Below are positions 16,576-29,577 of a DNA stretch of 64,000 bases, piece after piece. How positions within the stretch are numbered: the stretch's first letter is position 1; each line of letters begins with the position of its first letter. Under the pieces are notes generated by a model. That model saw only the letters and a program-made list of their open reading frames with translations, was not told the DNA's origin and did no database searches. The stretch comes from Paragorgia papillata (taxonomy: Eukaryota > Cnidaria > Anthozoa > Scleralcyonacea > Coralliidae): the NCBI GenBank assembly GCA_035771165.1, contig JAWNZC010000225.1:871501-935500 (forward strand), written 5' to 3'. The position numbers and the translations under genes were made by a program.

Positions 16576-19500
16576 AGACTCGTCCTCAGGCTTCAAGGTG
16601 TTAAAGAGGTAGGTTTTAACACTTCTCCCTGTGCTGAATAAAATCGTCTGGCGTCAGCCAGAATAAACCTTAAAGACTCGTCATCAGGCTTCAAAGAGTT
16701 AAAGAGATAGGTTTTAACAATTTGAGGCCTGGACCTCTCCCTGTGCTGAATAAAATCGCCTGCGTTAGCCAGAATAAACTTTAAAGACTCATCCTCAGGT
16801 TTCGAAATGTTAAAGAGATAGGTTTTAACACTTTGAGGCCTGCAGCTCTGCCTGTGCTGAATAAAATCGTCTGGCGTTAGTTAAAGACTCGTCCTCAGGC
16901 TTCAAAGTGTTAAAGAGGTAGGTTTTAACACTTCTCCCTGTTCTGAATAAAATCGTATGGCGTTAGCCAGAATAAACCTTAAAGACTCTTCCTCAGGCTT
17001 CAAAGTGTTACAGAGGTAGGTTTTAACACTTCTCCCTGTGCTGAATAAAATCGTCTGGCGTCAGCCAGAATAAACCTTAAAGACTCGTCATCAGGCTTCA
17101 AAGAGTTCAAGAGATAGGTTTTAACACTTTGAGGCCTGGACCTCTCCCTGGGCTGAATAAGATACTTTGGCGTTAGTCAGAATAAACTTTAAAGACTCGT
17201 CCTCAGGCTTCAAAATGTAAAAGAGATAGGTTTTAACACTTTGAGGCCTGGACCTCTCCTGTGCTGAATAAAATCGTGTGGCGTCAGCGAGAATAAACCT
17301 TAAAGACTCGTCCTCACGCTTCAAAGTGCTAAAGCGATAGGTTTTAACACTTTGAGGCCTGGACCTCTCCCTGTGCTGAATAAAATCGCCTGCGTTAGCC
17401 AGAATAAACTTTAAAGACTCGTGCTCACGCTTCAAAGTGTTAAAGAGGTAGGTTTTAACACTTCTCGCTGTCCTGAATAAAATCTTCTGGCGTTAGCCAG
17501 ATTAAACCTTAAAGACTCGTCCTCAGGCTTCAAAGTGTTAAAGAGATAAGTTCTTAACACTTTGAGGCCTGGATCTCTCCCTGTGCTGAATAAAATCGTC
17601 TGGCCTTAGCCAGAATAAGCCTTAAAGACTCGTCCTCAGGCTTCAAAGAGTTAAAGAGATAGGTTTTAACACTTTGAGGCCTGGACCTCTGGCTGTGCTG
17701 AAAAAGATCGTCTGGCGTCAGCCAGAATAAACCTTAAAGACTCGTCCTCAGGCTTCAAAGAGTTAAAGAGATAGGTTTTAACACTTTGAGGCCTGGACCT
17801 CTCCCTGGGTTGAATAAAATCGTCTCGCGTTAGCCAGAATAAACTTTAAAAGCTTCAAAGTGTTAAAGAGATATGTTTTAACACTTTGAGGCATGGACCT
17901 CTCCTGTGCTGAATAAAATCGTCTCGCGTTAGCCATAATAAGCCTTAAAGACTGGTCCTCACGCTTCAAAGTGTTAAAGCGATAGGTTTTAACACTTTGA
18001 GGCCTGGACCTCTCCCTCTGCTGAATAAAATCGCCTGCGTTAGCCAGAATAAACTTTAAAGACTCATCCTCAGGTTTCGAAATGTTAAAGAGATAGGTTT
18101 TAACACTTTGAGGCCTGCAGCTCTGCCTGTGCTGAATAAAATCGTCTGGCGTTAGTTAAAGACTCGTCCTCAGGCTTCAAAGTGTTAAAGAGGTAGGTTT
18201 TAACACTTCTCCCTGTTCTGAATAAAATCGTATGGCGTTAGCCAGAATAAACCTTAAAGACTCTTCCTCAGGCTTCAAAGTGTTACAGAGGTAGGTTTTA
18301 ACACTTCTCCCTGTTCTGAATAAAATCGTCTAGCGTTAGCCAGAATAAACTTTAAAAGCTTCAAAGTGTTAAAGAGATATGTTTTAACACTTTGAGGCCT
18401 CCACCTCTCCCTGTGCTGAATAAAATCTCCTGCGTTAGCCAGAATAAACTTTAAAGACTCGTCCTCAGGCTTCAAAGTGTCAAAGAGGTAGGTTTTAACA
18501 CTTCTCCGTGTGCTGAATAAAATCTCCTGCGTTAGCCAGAATAAACTTTAAAGACTCGTCCACAGGCTACAAAGAGTTAAAGAGATAGGTTTTAACACTT
18601 TGAGGCCTGGACCTCTCCCTGGGCTGAATAAAATCCTCTGGCCTCAGTCAGAATAAACTTTAAAGACTCGTCCTCAGGCTTCAAAATCTTAAAGAGATAG
18701 GTTTTAAGACTTTGAGGCCTGGACCTCTCCCTGTGCTGAATAAAATCGCCTGCGTTAGCCAGAATAAACTTTAAAGACTCGTCCTCAGGCTTCAAAGTGT
18801 TAAAGAAGTAGGTTTTAACACTTCTCCCTGTCCTGAATAAAATCGTCTGGCGTTAGCCAGATTAAACCTTAAAGACTCGTCCTCAGGCTTCAAAGTGTTA
18901 AAGACATAGGTTCTTAACACTTTGAGGCCTGGACCTCTCCCTGTGCTAAATAAAATCGTCTGGCGTTAGCCAGAATAGGCCTTAAAGACCCGTCCTAACG
19001 CTTCAAAATGTTAAAGAGATAGGTTTTAAAGAGGTAGGTTTTAACACTCCTCCCTGTTCTGAATAAAATCGTCTGGCGTTAGCCACAATAAACCTTTAAA
19101 GACTCGTCCTCAGGCTTCAAAATGTTAAAGAGATAGGTTTTAACACTTTGACGCCTGGACCTCTGCCTGTGCTGAATAAAATCGTCTGGCGTCAGCCAGA
19201 ATAAACCTTAAAGACTCGTCCTCAGGCTTCAAAGAGTTAAAGAGATAGGTTTTAACACTTTGAGGCCTGGACCTCTCGCTGGGCTGAATAAAATCCTCTG
19301 GCGTCAGTCAGAATAAACTTTAAAGACTCGTCCTCAGGCTTCAAAATGTTAAAGAGTTAGGTTTTAACACTTTGCGGCCTGGACCTCTCCCTGTGCTGAA
19401 TAAAATCGTCTGGCGTTAGCCAGAATAAGCCTTAAAGACTCGTCGTCACGCTTCAAAGTGTTAAAGCGATAGGTTTTAACACTTTGATGCCTGGACCTCT

Positions 19501-20104
19501 CCCTGTGCTAAATAAAATCGCCTGCGTTAGCCAGAATAAACTTCAAAGACTCGTCCTCAGGCTTCAAAGTGTTAAAGAGGTAGGTTTTAACACTTCTCCC
19601 TGTCCTGAGTAAAATCGTCTGGCGTTAGCCAGAATAAACCTTAAAGACTCGTCCTCAGGCTTCAAAGAGTTAAAGAGATAGGTTTTAACACTTTGAGGCC
19701 TGGACCTGTCCCTGGGCTGAATAAAATCTTCTGGCGTCAGTCAGAATAAACTTTAAAGACTAGTCCTCAGGCTTCAAAATGTTAAAGAGATAGGTTTTAA
19801 CACTTTGAGGCCCGGACCTCTTCCTGTGCTGAATAAAATCGTCTGGCGTTAGCCACAATAAACTTTAAAAGCTTCAAAGTGTTAAAGAGATATGTTTTAA
19901 CACTTTGATGCCTGGACCTCTGCCTGTGCTGAATAAAATCGTCTGGCGTCAGTCAGAATAAACCTTAAAGACTCGTCCTCAGGCTACAAAGAGTTAAAGA
20001 GATAGGTTTTAACACTTTGAGGTCTGGACCTCTCCCTGGGCTGAATAAAATCGTCTGGCTTCAGTCAGAATAAACTTTAAAGACTGGTCCTCAGCCTTCA
20101 AAGA

Positions 20105-22780
20105 GTTAAAGAGATAGGTTTTAACACTTTGAGGCCCGGACCTCTTCCTGTGCTGAATAAAATCGTCTGGCGTTAGCCACAATAAACTTTAAAAGCTTCA
20201 AAGTGTTAAAGAGATATGTTTTAACACTTTGATGCCTGGACCTCTCCTGTGCTGAATAAAATCGTCTGGCGTTAGCCAGAATAAGCCTTGAAGACTCGTC
20301 CTCACGCTTCAAAGTGTTAAAGCGATAGGTTTTAACACTTTGAGGCCTGCACCTCTCCCTGTGCTGAATAAAATCGCCTGCGTTAGCCAGAATAAACTTT
20401 AAAGACTCGTCCTCAGGCTTCAAAGTGTTAAAGAGCTAGGTTTTAACACTTCTCCCTGTGCTGAATAAAATCGCCGGCGTTAGCCAGAATAAACTTTAAA
20501 GACTCGTCGTCAGGCTTCAAAGTGTTAAAGAGGTAGGTTTTAACAATTCTCCCTGTGCTGAATAAAATCGTCTGGCGTTAGCCAGGATAAGCCTTAAAGA
20601 CTCGTCCTCACGCTTCAAAGTGTTAAAGCGATAGATTTTAACACTTTGAGGCCTGGACCTCTCCCTGTGCTGAATAAAATCGCCTGCGTTAGCCAGAATA
20701 GACTTTAAAGACTCGTCCTCAGGCTTCAAAGTGTTAAAGAGGTAGGTTTTAACACTTCTCCCTGTCCTGAATAAAATCGTCTGACGTTAGCCAGAATAAA
20801 CCTTAAAGACTTGTCCTCAGGCTTCAAAATGTTAAAGAGATAGGTTTTAACACTTTGCGGCCTGGACCTCTCCCTGTGCTGAATAAAATCGTCTGGCGTT
20901 AGCCAGAATAAGCCTTAAAGACTCGTCGTCACGCTTCAAAGTGTTAAAGCGATAGGTTTTAACACTTTGATGCCTGGACCTCTCCCTGTGCTGAATAAAA
21001 TCGCCTGCGTTAGCCAGAATAAACTTCAAAGACTCGTCCTCAGGCTTCAAAGTGTTAAAGAGGTAGGTTTTAACACTTCTCCCTGTCCTGAGTAAAATCG
21101 TCTGGCGTTAGCCAGAATAAACCTTAAAGACTCGTCCTCAGGCTTCAAAGAGTTAAAGAGATAGGTTTTAACACTTTGAGGCCTGGACCTGTCCCTGGGC
21201 TGAATAAAATCCTCTGGCGTCAGTCAGAATAAACCTTAAAGACTCGTCCTCAGGCTACAAAGAGTTAAAGAGATAGGTTTTAACACTTTGAGGTCTGGAC
21301 CTCTCCCTGGACTGAATAAAATCGTCTGGCCTCAGTCAGAATAAACTTTAAAGACTCGTCCTCAGCCTTCAAAGAGTTAAAGAGATAGGTTTTAACACTT
21401 TGAGGCCCGGACCTCTTCCTGTGCTGAATAAAATCGTCTGGTGTTAGCCACAATAAACTTTAAAAGCTTCAAAGTGTTAAAGAGGTATGTTTTAACACTT
21501 TGATGCCTGGACCTCTCCTGTGCTGAATAAAATCGTCTGGCGTTAGCCAGAATAAGCCTTGAAGACTCGTCCTCACGCTTCAAAGTGTTAAAGCGATAGG
21601 TTTTAACACTTTGAGGCCTGCACCTCTCCCTGTGCTGAATAAAATCGCCTGCGTTAGCCAGAATAAACTTTAAAGACTCGTCCTCAGGCTTCAAAGTGTT
21701 AAAGAGGTAGGTTTTAACACTTCTCCCTGAGCTGAATAAAATCGCCGGCGTTAGCCAGAATAAACTTTAAAAGCTTCAAAGTGTTAAAGAGATATGTTTT
21801 AACACTTTGAGGCCTGGACCTCTCCTGTGCTGAATAAAATCGTCTGGCGTTAGCCAGGATAAGCCTTAAAGACTCGTCCTCACGCTTCAAAGTGTTAAAG
21901 CGATAGATTTTAACACTTTGAGGCCTGGACCTCTCCCTGTGCTGAATAAAATCGCCTGCGTTAGCCAGAATAGACTTTAAAGACTCGTCCTCAGTCTTCA
22001 AAGTGTTAAAGAGGTAAGTTTTAACAATTCTCCCTGTCCTGAATAAAATCGTCTGACGTTAGCCAGAATAAACCTTAAAGACTTGTCCTCAGGCTTCAAA
22101 ATGTTAAAGAGATAGGTTTTAACACTTTCAGGCCTGGAGCTCTGCCTGTGCTGAATAAAATCGTCTGGCTTTAGTTAAAGACTCGTCCTCAGGCTTCAAA
22201 GTGTTAAAGAGGTAGGTTTTAACACTTCTCCCTGTTCTGAATAAAATCGTCTGCCGTTAGCCAGAATAAACCTCAAAGACTCGTCCTCAGGCTTCAAAGT
22301 GTTAAAGAGGTAGGTTCTAACACTTCTCCCTGTTCTGAATAAAATCGTCTGGCGTTAGCCAGATTAAACCTTAAAGACTCGTCCTCAGGCTTCAAAGTGT
22401 TAAAGAGATAGGTTCTTAACACTTTGAGGCCTGGACCTCTCCCTGTGCTGAATAAAATCGTCTAGCGTTAGCCAGAATAAGCCTTAAAGACTCGTCCTAA
22501 CGCTTCAAAATATTAAAGAGATAGGTTTTAAAGAGGTAGGTTTTAACACTTCTCCCTGTTCTGAATAAAATCGTCTGGCGTTAGCCACAATAAACCTTTA
22601 AAGACTCGTCCTCAGGCTTCAAAATGTTAAAGAGATAGGTTTTAACACTTTGAGGCCTGGACCTCTCCCTGTGCTGAATAAAATCGTCTGGCGTTAGCCA
22701 GAATAAGCCTTAAAGACTCGTCCTCACGCTTCAAAATGTTAAAGAGATAGGTTTTAAAGAGGTAGGTTTTAACACTTCTC
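20105..22780. repeat. Segmental duplication inside the array, copy 1 (partner 25,297-27,975)
   Basis: The order of rare monomer variants here (CTTCCTGTGCTG, CAGCCTTCAAAG, CGCCGGCGTTAG, GATAGATTTTAAC, CGTCCTAACGC) repeats at an offset of 5192-5193 bp. The one-base change in offset is explained by an extra A at about 26,102. Borders are approximate. Confidence 0.85.
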
Positions 22781-25700
22781 CCTGTGCTGAATAAAATCGT
22801 CTGGCGTCAGCCAGAATAAACCTTAAAGACTCGTCCTCAGGCTTCAAAGAGTTAAAGAGATAGGTTTTAACACTTTGAGGCCTGGACCTCTCCCTGGGCT
22901 GAATAAAATCCTCTGGCGTCAGTCGGAATAAACTTTAAAGACTCGTCCTCAGGCTTCAAAATGTTAAAGAGATAGATTTTAACACTTTGAGGCCTGGACC
23001 TCTGCCAGTGCTGAATAAAATGGTCTGGGTTAGCCAGAATAAACCTCAAAGACTCGTCCTCAGGCTTCAAAGTGTTAAAGAGATAGGTTTTAACACTTTG
23101 AGGCCTGGACCTCTCCCTGTGCTGAATAAAATCCTCTGGCGTTAGCCAGAATAAACTTTAAAGACTCGTCGTCAGGCTTCAAAATGTTTAAAGCGATACG
23201 TTTTAACACTTTGAGGCCTGGACCTCTCCCTGTGCTGAATAAAATCGCCTGCGTTAGCCAGAATAAACTTTAAAGACTCGTCCTCAGGCTTCAAAGTGTT
23301 AAAGAGGTAGGTTTTAACACTTCTCCCTGTGCTGAATAAAATCGTCTGGCGTTAGCCAGAATAAACTTTAAAAGCTTCAAAGTGTTAAAGAGATATGTTT
23401 TAACACTTTGAGGCCTGGACCTCTCCTGTGCTGAATAAAATCGTCTGGCGTTAGCCAGAATAAGCCTTAAAGACTCGTCCTCACGCTTCAAAGTGTTAAA
23501 GCGATAGGTTTTAACACTTTGAGGCCTGGACCTCTCCCTGTGCTGAATAAAATCGCCTGCGTTAGCCAGAATAAACTTTAAAGACTCGTCCTCAGGCTTC
23601 AAAGTGTTAAAGAGGTAGGTTTTAACACTTCTCCCTGTCCTGAATAAAATCGTCTGGCGTTAGCCAGAATAAACCTTAAAGACTTGTCCTCAGGCTTCAA
23701 AATGTTAAAGAGATAGGTTTTAACACTTTGAGGCCTGGACCTCTGCCTGTGCTGAATAAAATCATCTGGCGTTAGTTAAAGACTCGTCCTCAGGCTTCAA
23801 AGTGTTAAAGAGGTAGGTTTTAACACTTCTCCCTGTTCTGAATAAAATCGTCTGCCGTTAGCCAGAATAAACCTCAAAGACTCGTCCTCAGGCTTCAAAG
23901 TGCTAAAGAGGTAGGTTTTAACACTTCTCCCTGTGCTGAATAAACCCGTCTGGCGTTAGCCAGAATAAACCTTAAAGACTCGTCCTCAGGCTTCATGATC
24001 AAAGAGTTAAAGAGATAGGTTTTAACACTTTGAGGCCTGGACCTCTCCCTGTGCTGAATAACATCGCCTGCGTTAGCCAGAATGAACTTTAAAGACTCGT
24101 CCTCAGGCTTCAAAGTGTTAAAGAGGTAGGTTTTAACACTTCTCCCTGTCCTGAATAAAATCGTCTGGCGTTAGCCAGAATAAACCTTAAAGACTCGTCC
24201 TCAGGCTTCAAAGTGTTAAAGAGATAGGTTCTTAACACTTTGATGCCTGGACCTCTCCCTCTGCTGAATAAAATCGTCTGGCGTTAGCCAGAATAAGCCT
24301 TAAAGACTCGTCCTAACGCTTCAAAATATTAAAGAGATAGGTTTTAAAGAGGTAGGTTTTAACACTTCTCCCTGTTCTGAATAAAATCGTCTGGCGTTAG
24401 CCAGAATAAACCTTTAAAGACTCGTCCTCAGGCTTCAAAATGTTAAAGAGATAGGTTTTAACACTTTGAGGCCTGGACCTCTCCCTGTGCTGAATAAAAT
24501 CGTCTGGCGTCAGCCAGAATACACCTTAAAGACTCGTCCTCAGGCTTCAAAGAGTTAAAGAGATAGGTTTTAACACTTTGAGGCCTGGACCTCTCCCTGG
24601 GCTGAATAAAATCCTCTGGCGTCAGTCAGAATAAACTTTAAAGACTCGTCCTCAGGCTTCAAAATGTTACAGAGTTAGGTTTTAACACTTTGAGGCCTGG
24701 ACCTCTCCCTGTGCTGAATAAAATCGTCTGGCGTTAGCCAGAATAAGCCTTAAAGACTCGTCGTCACGCTTCAAAGAGTTAAAGAGATAGGTTTTAACAC
24801 TTTGAGGCCCGGACCTCTCCCTGTGCTGAATAAAATCGTCTGGCGTTAGCCTGAATAAACTTTAAAGACTCGTCCTCAGGCTTCAAGGTGTTAAAGAGGT
24901 AGGTTTTAACAATTCTCCCTGTGCTGAATAAAATCGTCCGGCGTCAGCCAGAATAAACCTTAAAGACTCGTCATCAGGCTTCAAAGAGTTAAAGAGATAG
25001 GTTTTAACACTTTGAGGCCTGGACCTCTCCCTGGGCTGAATAAGATCCTTTGGCGTTAGTCAGAATAAACTTTAAAGATTCGTCCTCAGGCTTCAAAATG
25101 TTAAAGAGATAGGTTTTAACACTTTGAGGCCTGGACCTCTCCTGTGCTGAATAAAATCGTCTGGCGTTAGTTGAAGACTCGTCCTCAGGCTTCAAAGTGT
25201 TAAAGAGGTAGGTTTTAACACTTCTCCCTGTTCTGAATAAAATCGTCTGGCGTTGGCCAGAATAAACCTTAAAGACTCGTCCTCAGGCTTCAAAGAGTTA
25301 AAGAGATAGGTTTTAACACTTTGAGGCCCGGACCTCTTCCTGTGCTGAATAAAATCGTCTGGCGTTAGCCACAATAAACTTTAAAAGCTTCAAAGTGTTA
25401 AAGAGATATGTTTTAACACTTTGATGCCTGGACCTCTCCTGTGCTGAATAAAATCGTCTGGCGTTAGCCAGAATAAGCCTTGAAGACTCGTCCTCACGCT
25501 TCAAAGTGTTAAAGCGATAGGTTTTAACACTTTGAGGCCTGCACCTCTCCCTGTGCTGAATAAAATCGCCTGCGTTAGCCAGAATAAACTTTAAAGACTC
25601 GTCCTCAGGCTTCAAAGTGTTAAAGAGCTAGGTTTTAACACTTCTCCCTGTGCTGAATAAAATCGCCGGCGTTAGCCAGAATAAACTTTAAAGACTCGTC

Positions 25701-26040
25701 GTCAGGCTTCAAAGTGTTAAAGAGGTAGGTTTTAACAATTCTCCCTGTGCTGAATAAAATCGTCTGGCGTTAGCCAGGATAAGCCTTAAAGACTCGTCCT
25801 CACGCTTCAAAGTGTTAAAGCGATAGATTTTAACACTTTGAGGCCTGGACCTCTCCCTGTGCTGAATAAAATCGCCTGCGTTAGCCAGAATAGACTTTAA
25901 AGACTCGTCCTCAGGCTTCAAAGTGTTAAAGAGGTAGGTTTTAACACTTCTCCCTGTCCTGAATAAAATCGTCTGACGTTAGCCAGAATAAACCTTAAAG
26001 ACTTGTCCTCAGGCTTCAAAATGTTAAAGAGATAGGTTTT

Positions 26041-29000
26041 AACACTTTGCGGCCTGGACCTCTCCCTGTGCTGAATAAAATCGTCTGGCGTTAGCCAGAA
26101 TAAAGCCTTAAAGACTCGTCGTCACGCTTCAAAGTGTTAAAGCGATAGGTTTTAACACTTTGATGCCTGGACCTCTCCCTGTGCTGAATAAAATCGCCTG
26201 CGTTAGCCAGAATAAACTTCAAAGACTCGTCCTCAGGCTTCAAAGTGTTAAAGAGGTAGGTTTTAACACTTCTCCCTGTCCTGAGTAAAATCGTCTGGCG
26301 TTAGCCAGAATAAACCTTAAAGACTCGTCCTCAGGCTTCAAAGAGTTAAAGAGATAGGTTTTAACACTTTGAGGCCTGGACCTGTCCCTGGGCTGAATAA
26401 AATCCTCTGGCGTCAGTCAGAATAAACCTTAAAGACTCGTCCTCAGGCTACAAAGAGTTAAAGAGATAGGTTTTAACACTTTGAGGTCTGGACCTCTCCC
26501 TGGACTGAATAAAATCGTCTGGCCTCAGTCAGAATAAACTTTAAAGACTCGTCCTCAGCCTTCAAAGAGTTAAAGAGATAGGTTTTAACACTTTGAGGCC
26601 CGGACCTCTTCCTGTGCTGAATAAAATCGTCTGGTGTTAGCCACAATAAACTTTAAAAGCTTCAAAGTGTTAAAGAGGTATGTTTTAACACTTTGATGCC
26701 TGGACCTCTCCTGTGCTGAATAAAATCGTCTGGCGTTAGCCAGAATAAGCCTTGAAGACTCGTCCTCACGCTTCAAAGTGTTAAAGCGATAGGTTTTAAC
26801 ACTTTGAGGCCTGCACCTCTCCCTGTGCTGAATAAAATCGCCTGCGTTAGCCAGAATAAACTTTAAAGACTCGTCCTCAGGCTTCAAAGTGTTAAAGAGG
26901 TAGGTTTTAACACTTCTCCCTGAGCTGAATAAAATCGCCGGCGTTAGCCAGAATAAACTTTAAAAGCTTCAAAGTGTTAAAGAGATATGTTTTAACACTT
27001 TGAGGCCTGGACCTCTCCTGTGCTGAATAAAATCGTCTGGCGTTAGCCAGGATAAGCCTTAAAGACTCGTCCTCACGCTTCAAAGTGTTAAAGCGATAGA
27101 TTTTAACACTTTGAGGCCTGGACCTCTCCCTGTGCTGAATAAAATCGCCTGCGTTAGCCAGAATAGACTTTAAAGACTCGTCCTCAGTCTTCAAAGTGTT
27201 AAAGAGGTAAGTTTTAACAATTCTCCCTGTCCTGAATAAAATCGTCTGACGTTAGCCAGAATAAACCTTAAAGACTTGTCCTCAGGCTTCAAAATGTTAA
27301 AGAGATAGGTTTTAACACTTTCAGGCCTGGAGCTCTGCCTGTGCTGAATAAAATCGTCTGGCTTTAGTTAAAGACTCGTCCTCAGGCTTCAAAGTGTTAA
27401 AGAGGTAGGTTTTAACACTTCTCCCTGTTCTGAATAAAATCGTCTGCCGTTAGCCAGAATAAACCTCAAAGACTCGTCCTCAGGCTTCAAAGTGTTAAAG
27501 AAGTAGGTTTTAACACTTCTCCCTGTCCTGAATAAAATCGTCTGGCGTTAGCCAGATTAAACCTTAAAGACTCGTCCTCAGGCTTCAAAGTGTTAAAGAG
27601 ATAGGTTCTTAACACTTTGAGGCCTGGACCTCTCCCTGTGCTGAATAAAATCGTCTAGCGTTAGCCAGAATAAACCTTAAAGACTCGTCCTAACGCTTCA
27701 AAATATTAAAGAGATAGGTTTTAAAGAGGTAGGTTTTAACACTTCTCCCTGTTCTGAATAAAATCGTCTGGCGTTAGCCACAATAAACCTTTAAAGACTC
27801 GTCCTCAGGCTTCAAAATGTTAAAGAGATAGGTTTTAACACTTTGAGGCCTGGACCTCTCCCTGTGCTGAATAAAATCGTCTGGCGTTAGCCAGAATAAG
27901 CCTTAAAGACTCGTCCTCACGCTTCAAAATGTTAAAGAGATAGGTTTTAAAGAGGTAGGTTTTAACACTTCTCCCTGTTCTGAATAAAATCGTCTGGCGT
28001 TAGCCACAATAAACCTTTAAAGACTCGTTCTCAGGCTTCAAAATGTTAAAGAGATAGGTTTTAACACTTTGAGGCCTGGACCTCTGCCTGTGCTGAATAA
28101 AATCGTCTGGCGTTCAGCCAGAATAAACCTTAAAGACTCGTCCTCAGGCTTCAAAGAGTTAAAGAGATAGGTTTTAACACTTTGAGGCCTGGACCTCTCC
28201 CTGGGCTGAATAAAATCCTCTGGCGTCAGTCAGAATAAACTTTAAAGACTCGTCCTCGGGCTTCAAAATGTTAAAGAGTTAGGTTTTAACACTTTGAGGC
28301 CTGGACCTCTCCCTGTGCTGAATAAAATCGTCTGGCGTTAGCCAGAATAAGCCTTAAAGACTCGTCGTCACGCTTCAAAGTGTTAAAACGATAGGTTTTA
28401 ACACTTTGAGGCCTGGACCTCTCCCTGTGCTGAATAAAATCGCCTGCGTTAGCCAGAATAAACTTTAAAGACTCGTCCTCAGGCTTCAAAGTGTTAAAGA
28501 GGTAGGTTTTAACACTTCTCCCTCTCCCTGTCCTGAGTAAAATCGTCTGGCGTTAGCCAGAATAAACCTTAAAGACTCGTCCTCAGGCTTCAAAATGTTA
28601 AAGAGATAGGTTTTAACACTTTGAGGCCTGGACCTCTGCCTGTGCTGAATAAAATCGTCTGGCGTCAGCCAGAATAAACCTTAAAGACTCGTCCTCAGGC
28701 TTCAAAGAGTTAAAGAGATAGGTTTTAACACTTTGAGGCCTGGACCTCTCCCTGGGCTGAATAAAATCCTCTGGCGTCAGTCGGAATAAACTTTAAAGAC
28801 TCGTCCTCAGGCTTCAAAATGTTAAAGAGATAGATTTTAACACTTTGAGGCCTGGACCTCTGCCAGTGCTGAATAAAATGGTCTGGGTTAGCCAGAATAA
28901 ACCTCAAAGACTCGTCCTCAGGCTACAAAGAGTTAAAGAGATAGGTTTTAACACTTTGAGGCCTGGACCTCTCCCTGGGCTGAATAAAATCCTCTGGCCT

Positions 29001-29577
29001 CAGTCAGAATAAACTTTAAAGACTCGTCGTCAGGCTTCAAAATGTTAAAGCGATAGGTTTTAACACTTTGAGGCCTGCACCTCTCCCTGTGCTGAATAAA
29101 ATCGCCTGCGTTAGCCAGAATAAACTTTAAAGACTCGTCCTCAGGCTTCAAAGTGTTAAAGAGGTAGGTTTTAACACTTCTCCCTGTGCTGAATAAAATC
29201 GCCGGCGTTAGCCAGAATAAACTTTAAAAGCTTCAAAGTGTTAAAGAGATATGTTTTAACACTTTGAGGGCTGGACCTCTCCTGTGCTGAATAAAATCGT
29301 CTGGCGTTAGCCAGGATAAGCCTTAAAGACTCGTCCTCACGCTTCAAAGTGTTAAAGCGATAGATTTTAACACTTTGAGGCCTGGACCTCTCGCTGTGCT
29401 GAATAAAATCGCCTGCGTTAGCCAGAATAGACTTTAAAGACTCGTCCTCAGGCTTCAAAGTGTTAAAGAGGTAAGTTTTAACACTTCTCCCTGTCCTGAA
29501 TAAAATCGTCTGACGTTAGCCAGAATAAACCTTAAAGACTTGTCCTCAGGCTTCAAAATGTTAAAGAGATAGGTTTT
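26041..29577. repeat. 3.54-kb higher-order repeat, copy 1
   Basis: A block of about 33 monomers is followed directly by a second copy at 29,578. Offsets between matching landmarks are 3536, 3537 and 3531 bp. The shifts match visible indels: two extra bases near 30,757, one fewer near 31,647, and a 6-base CTCCCT duplication near 28,520 in copy 1 only. Confidence 0.88.
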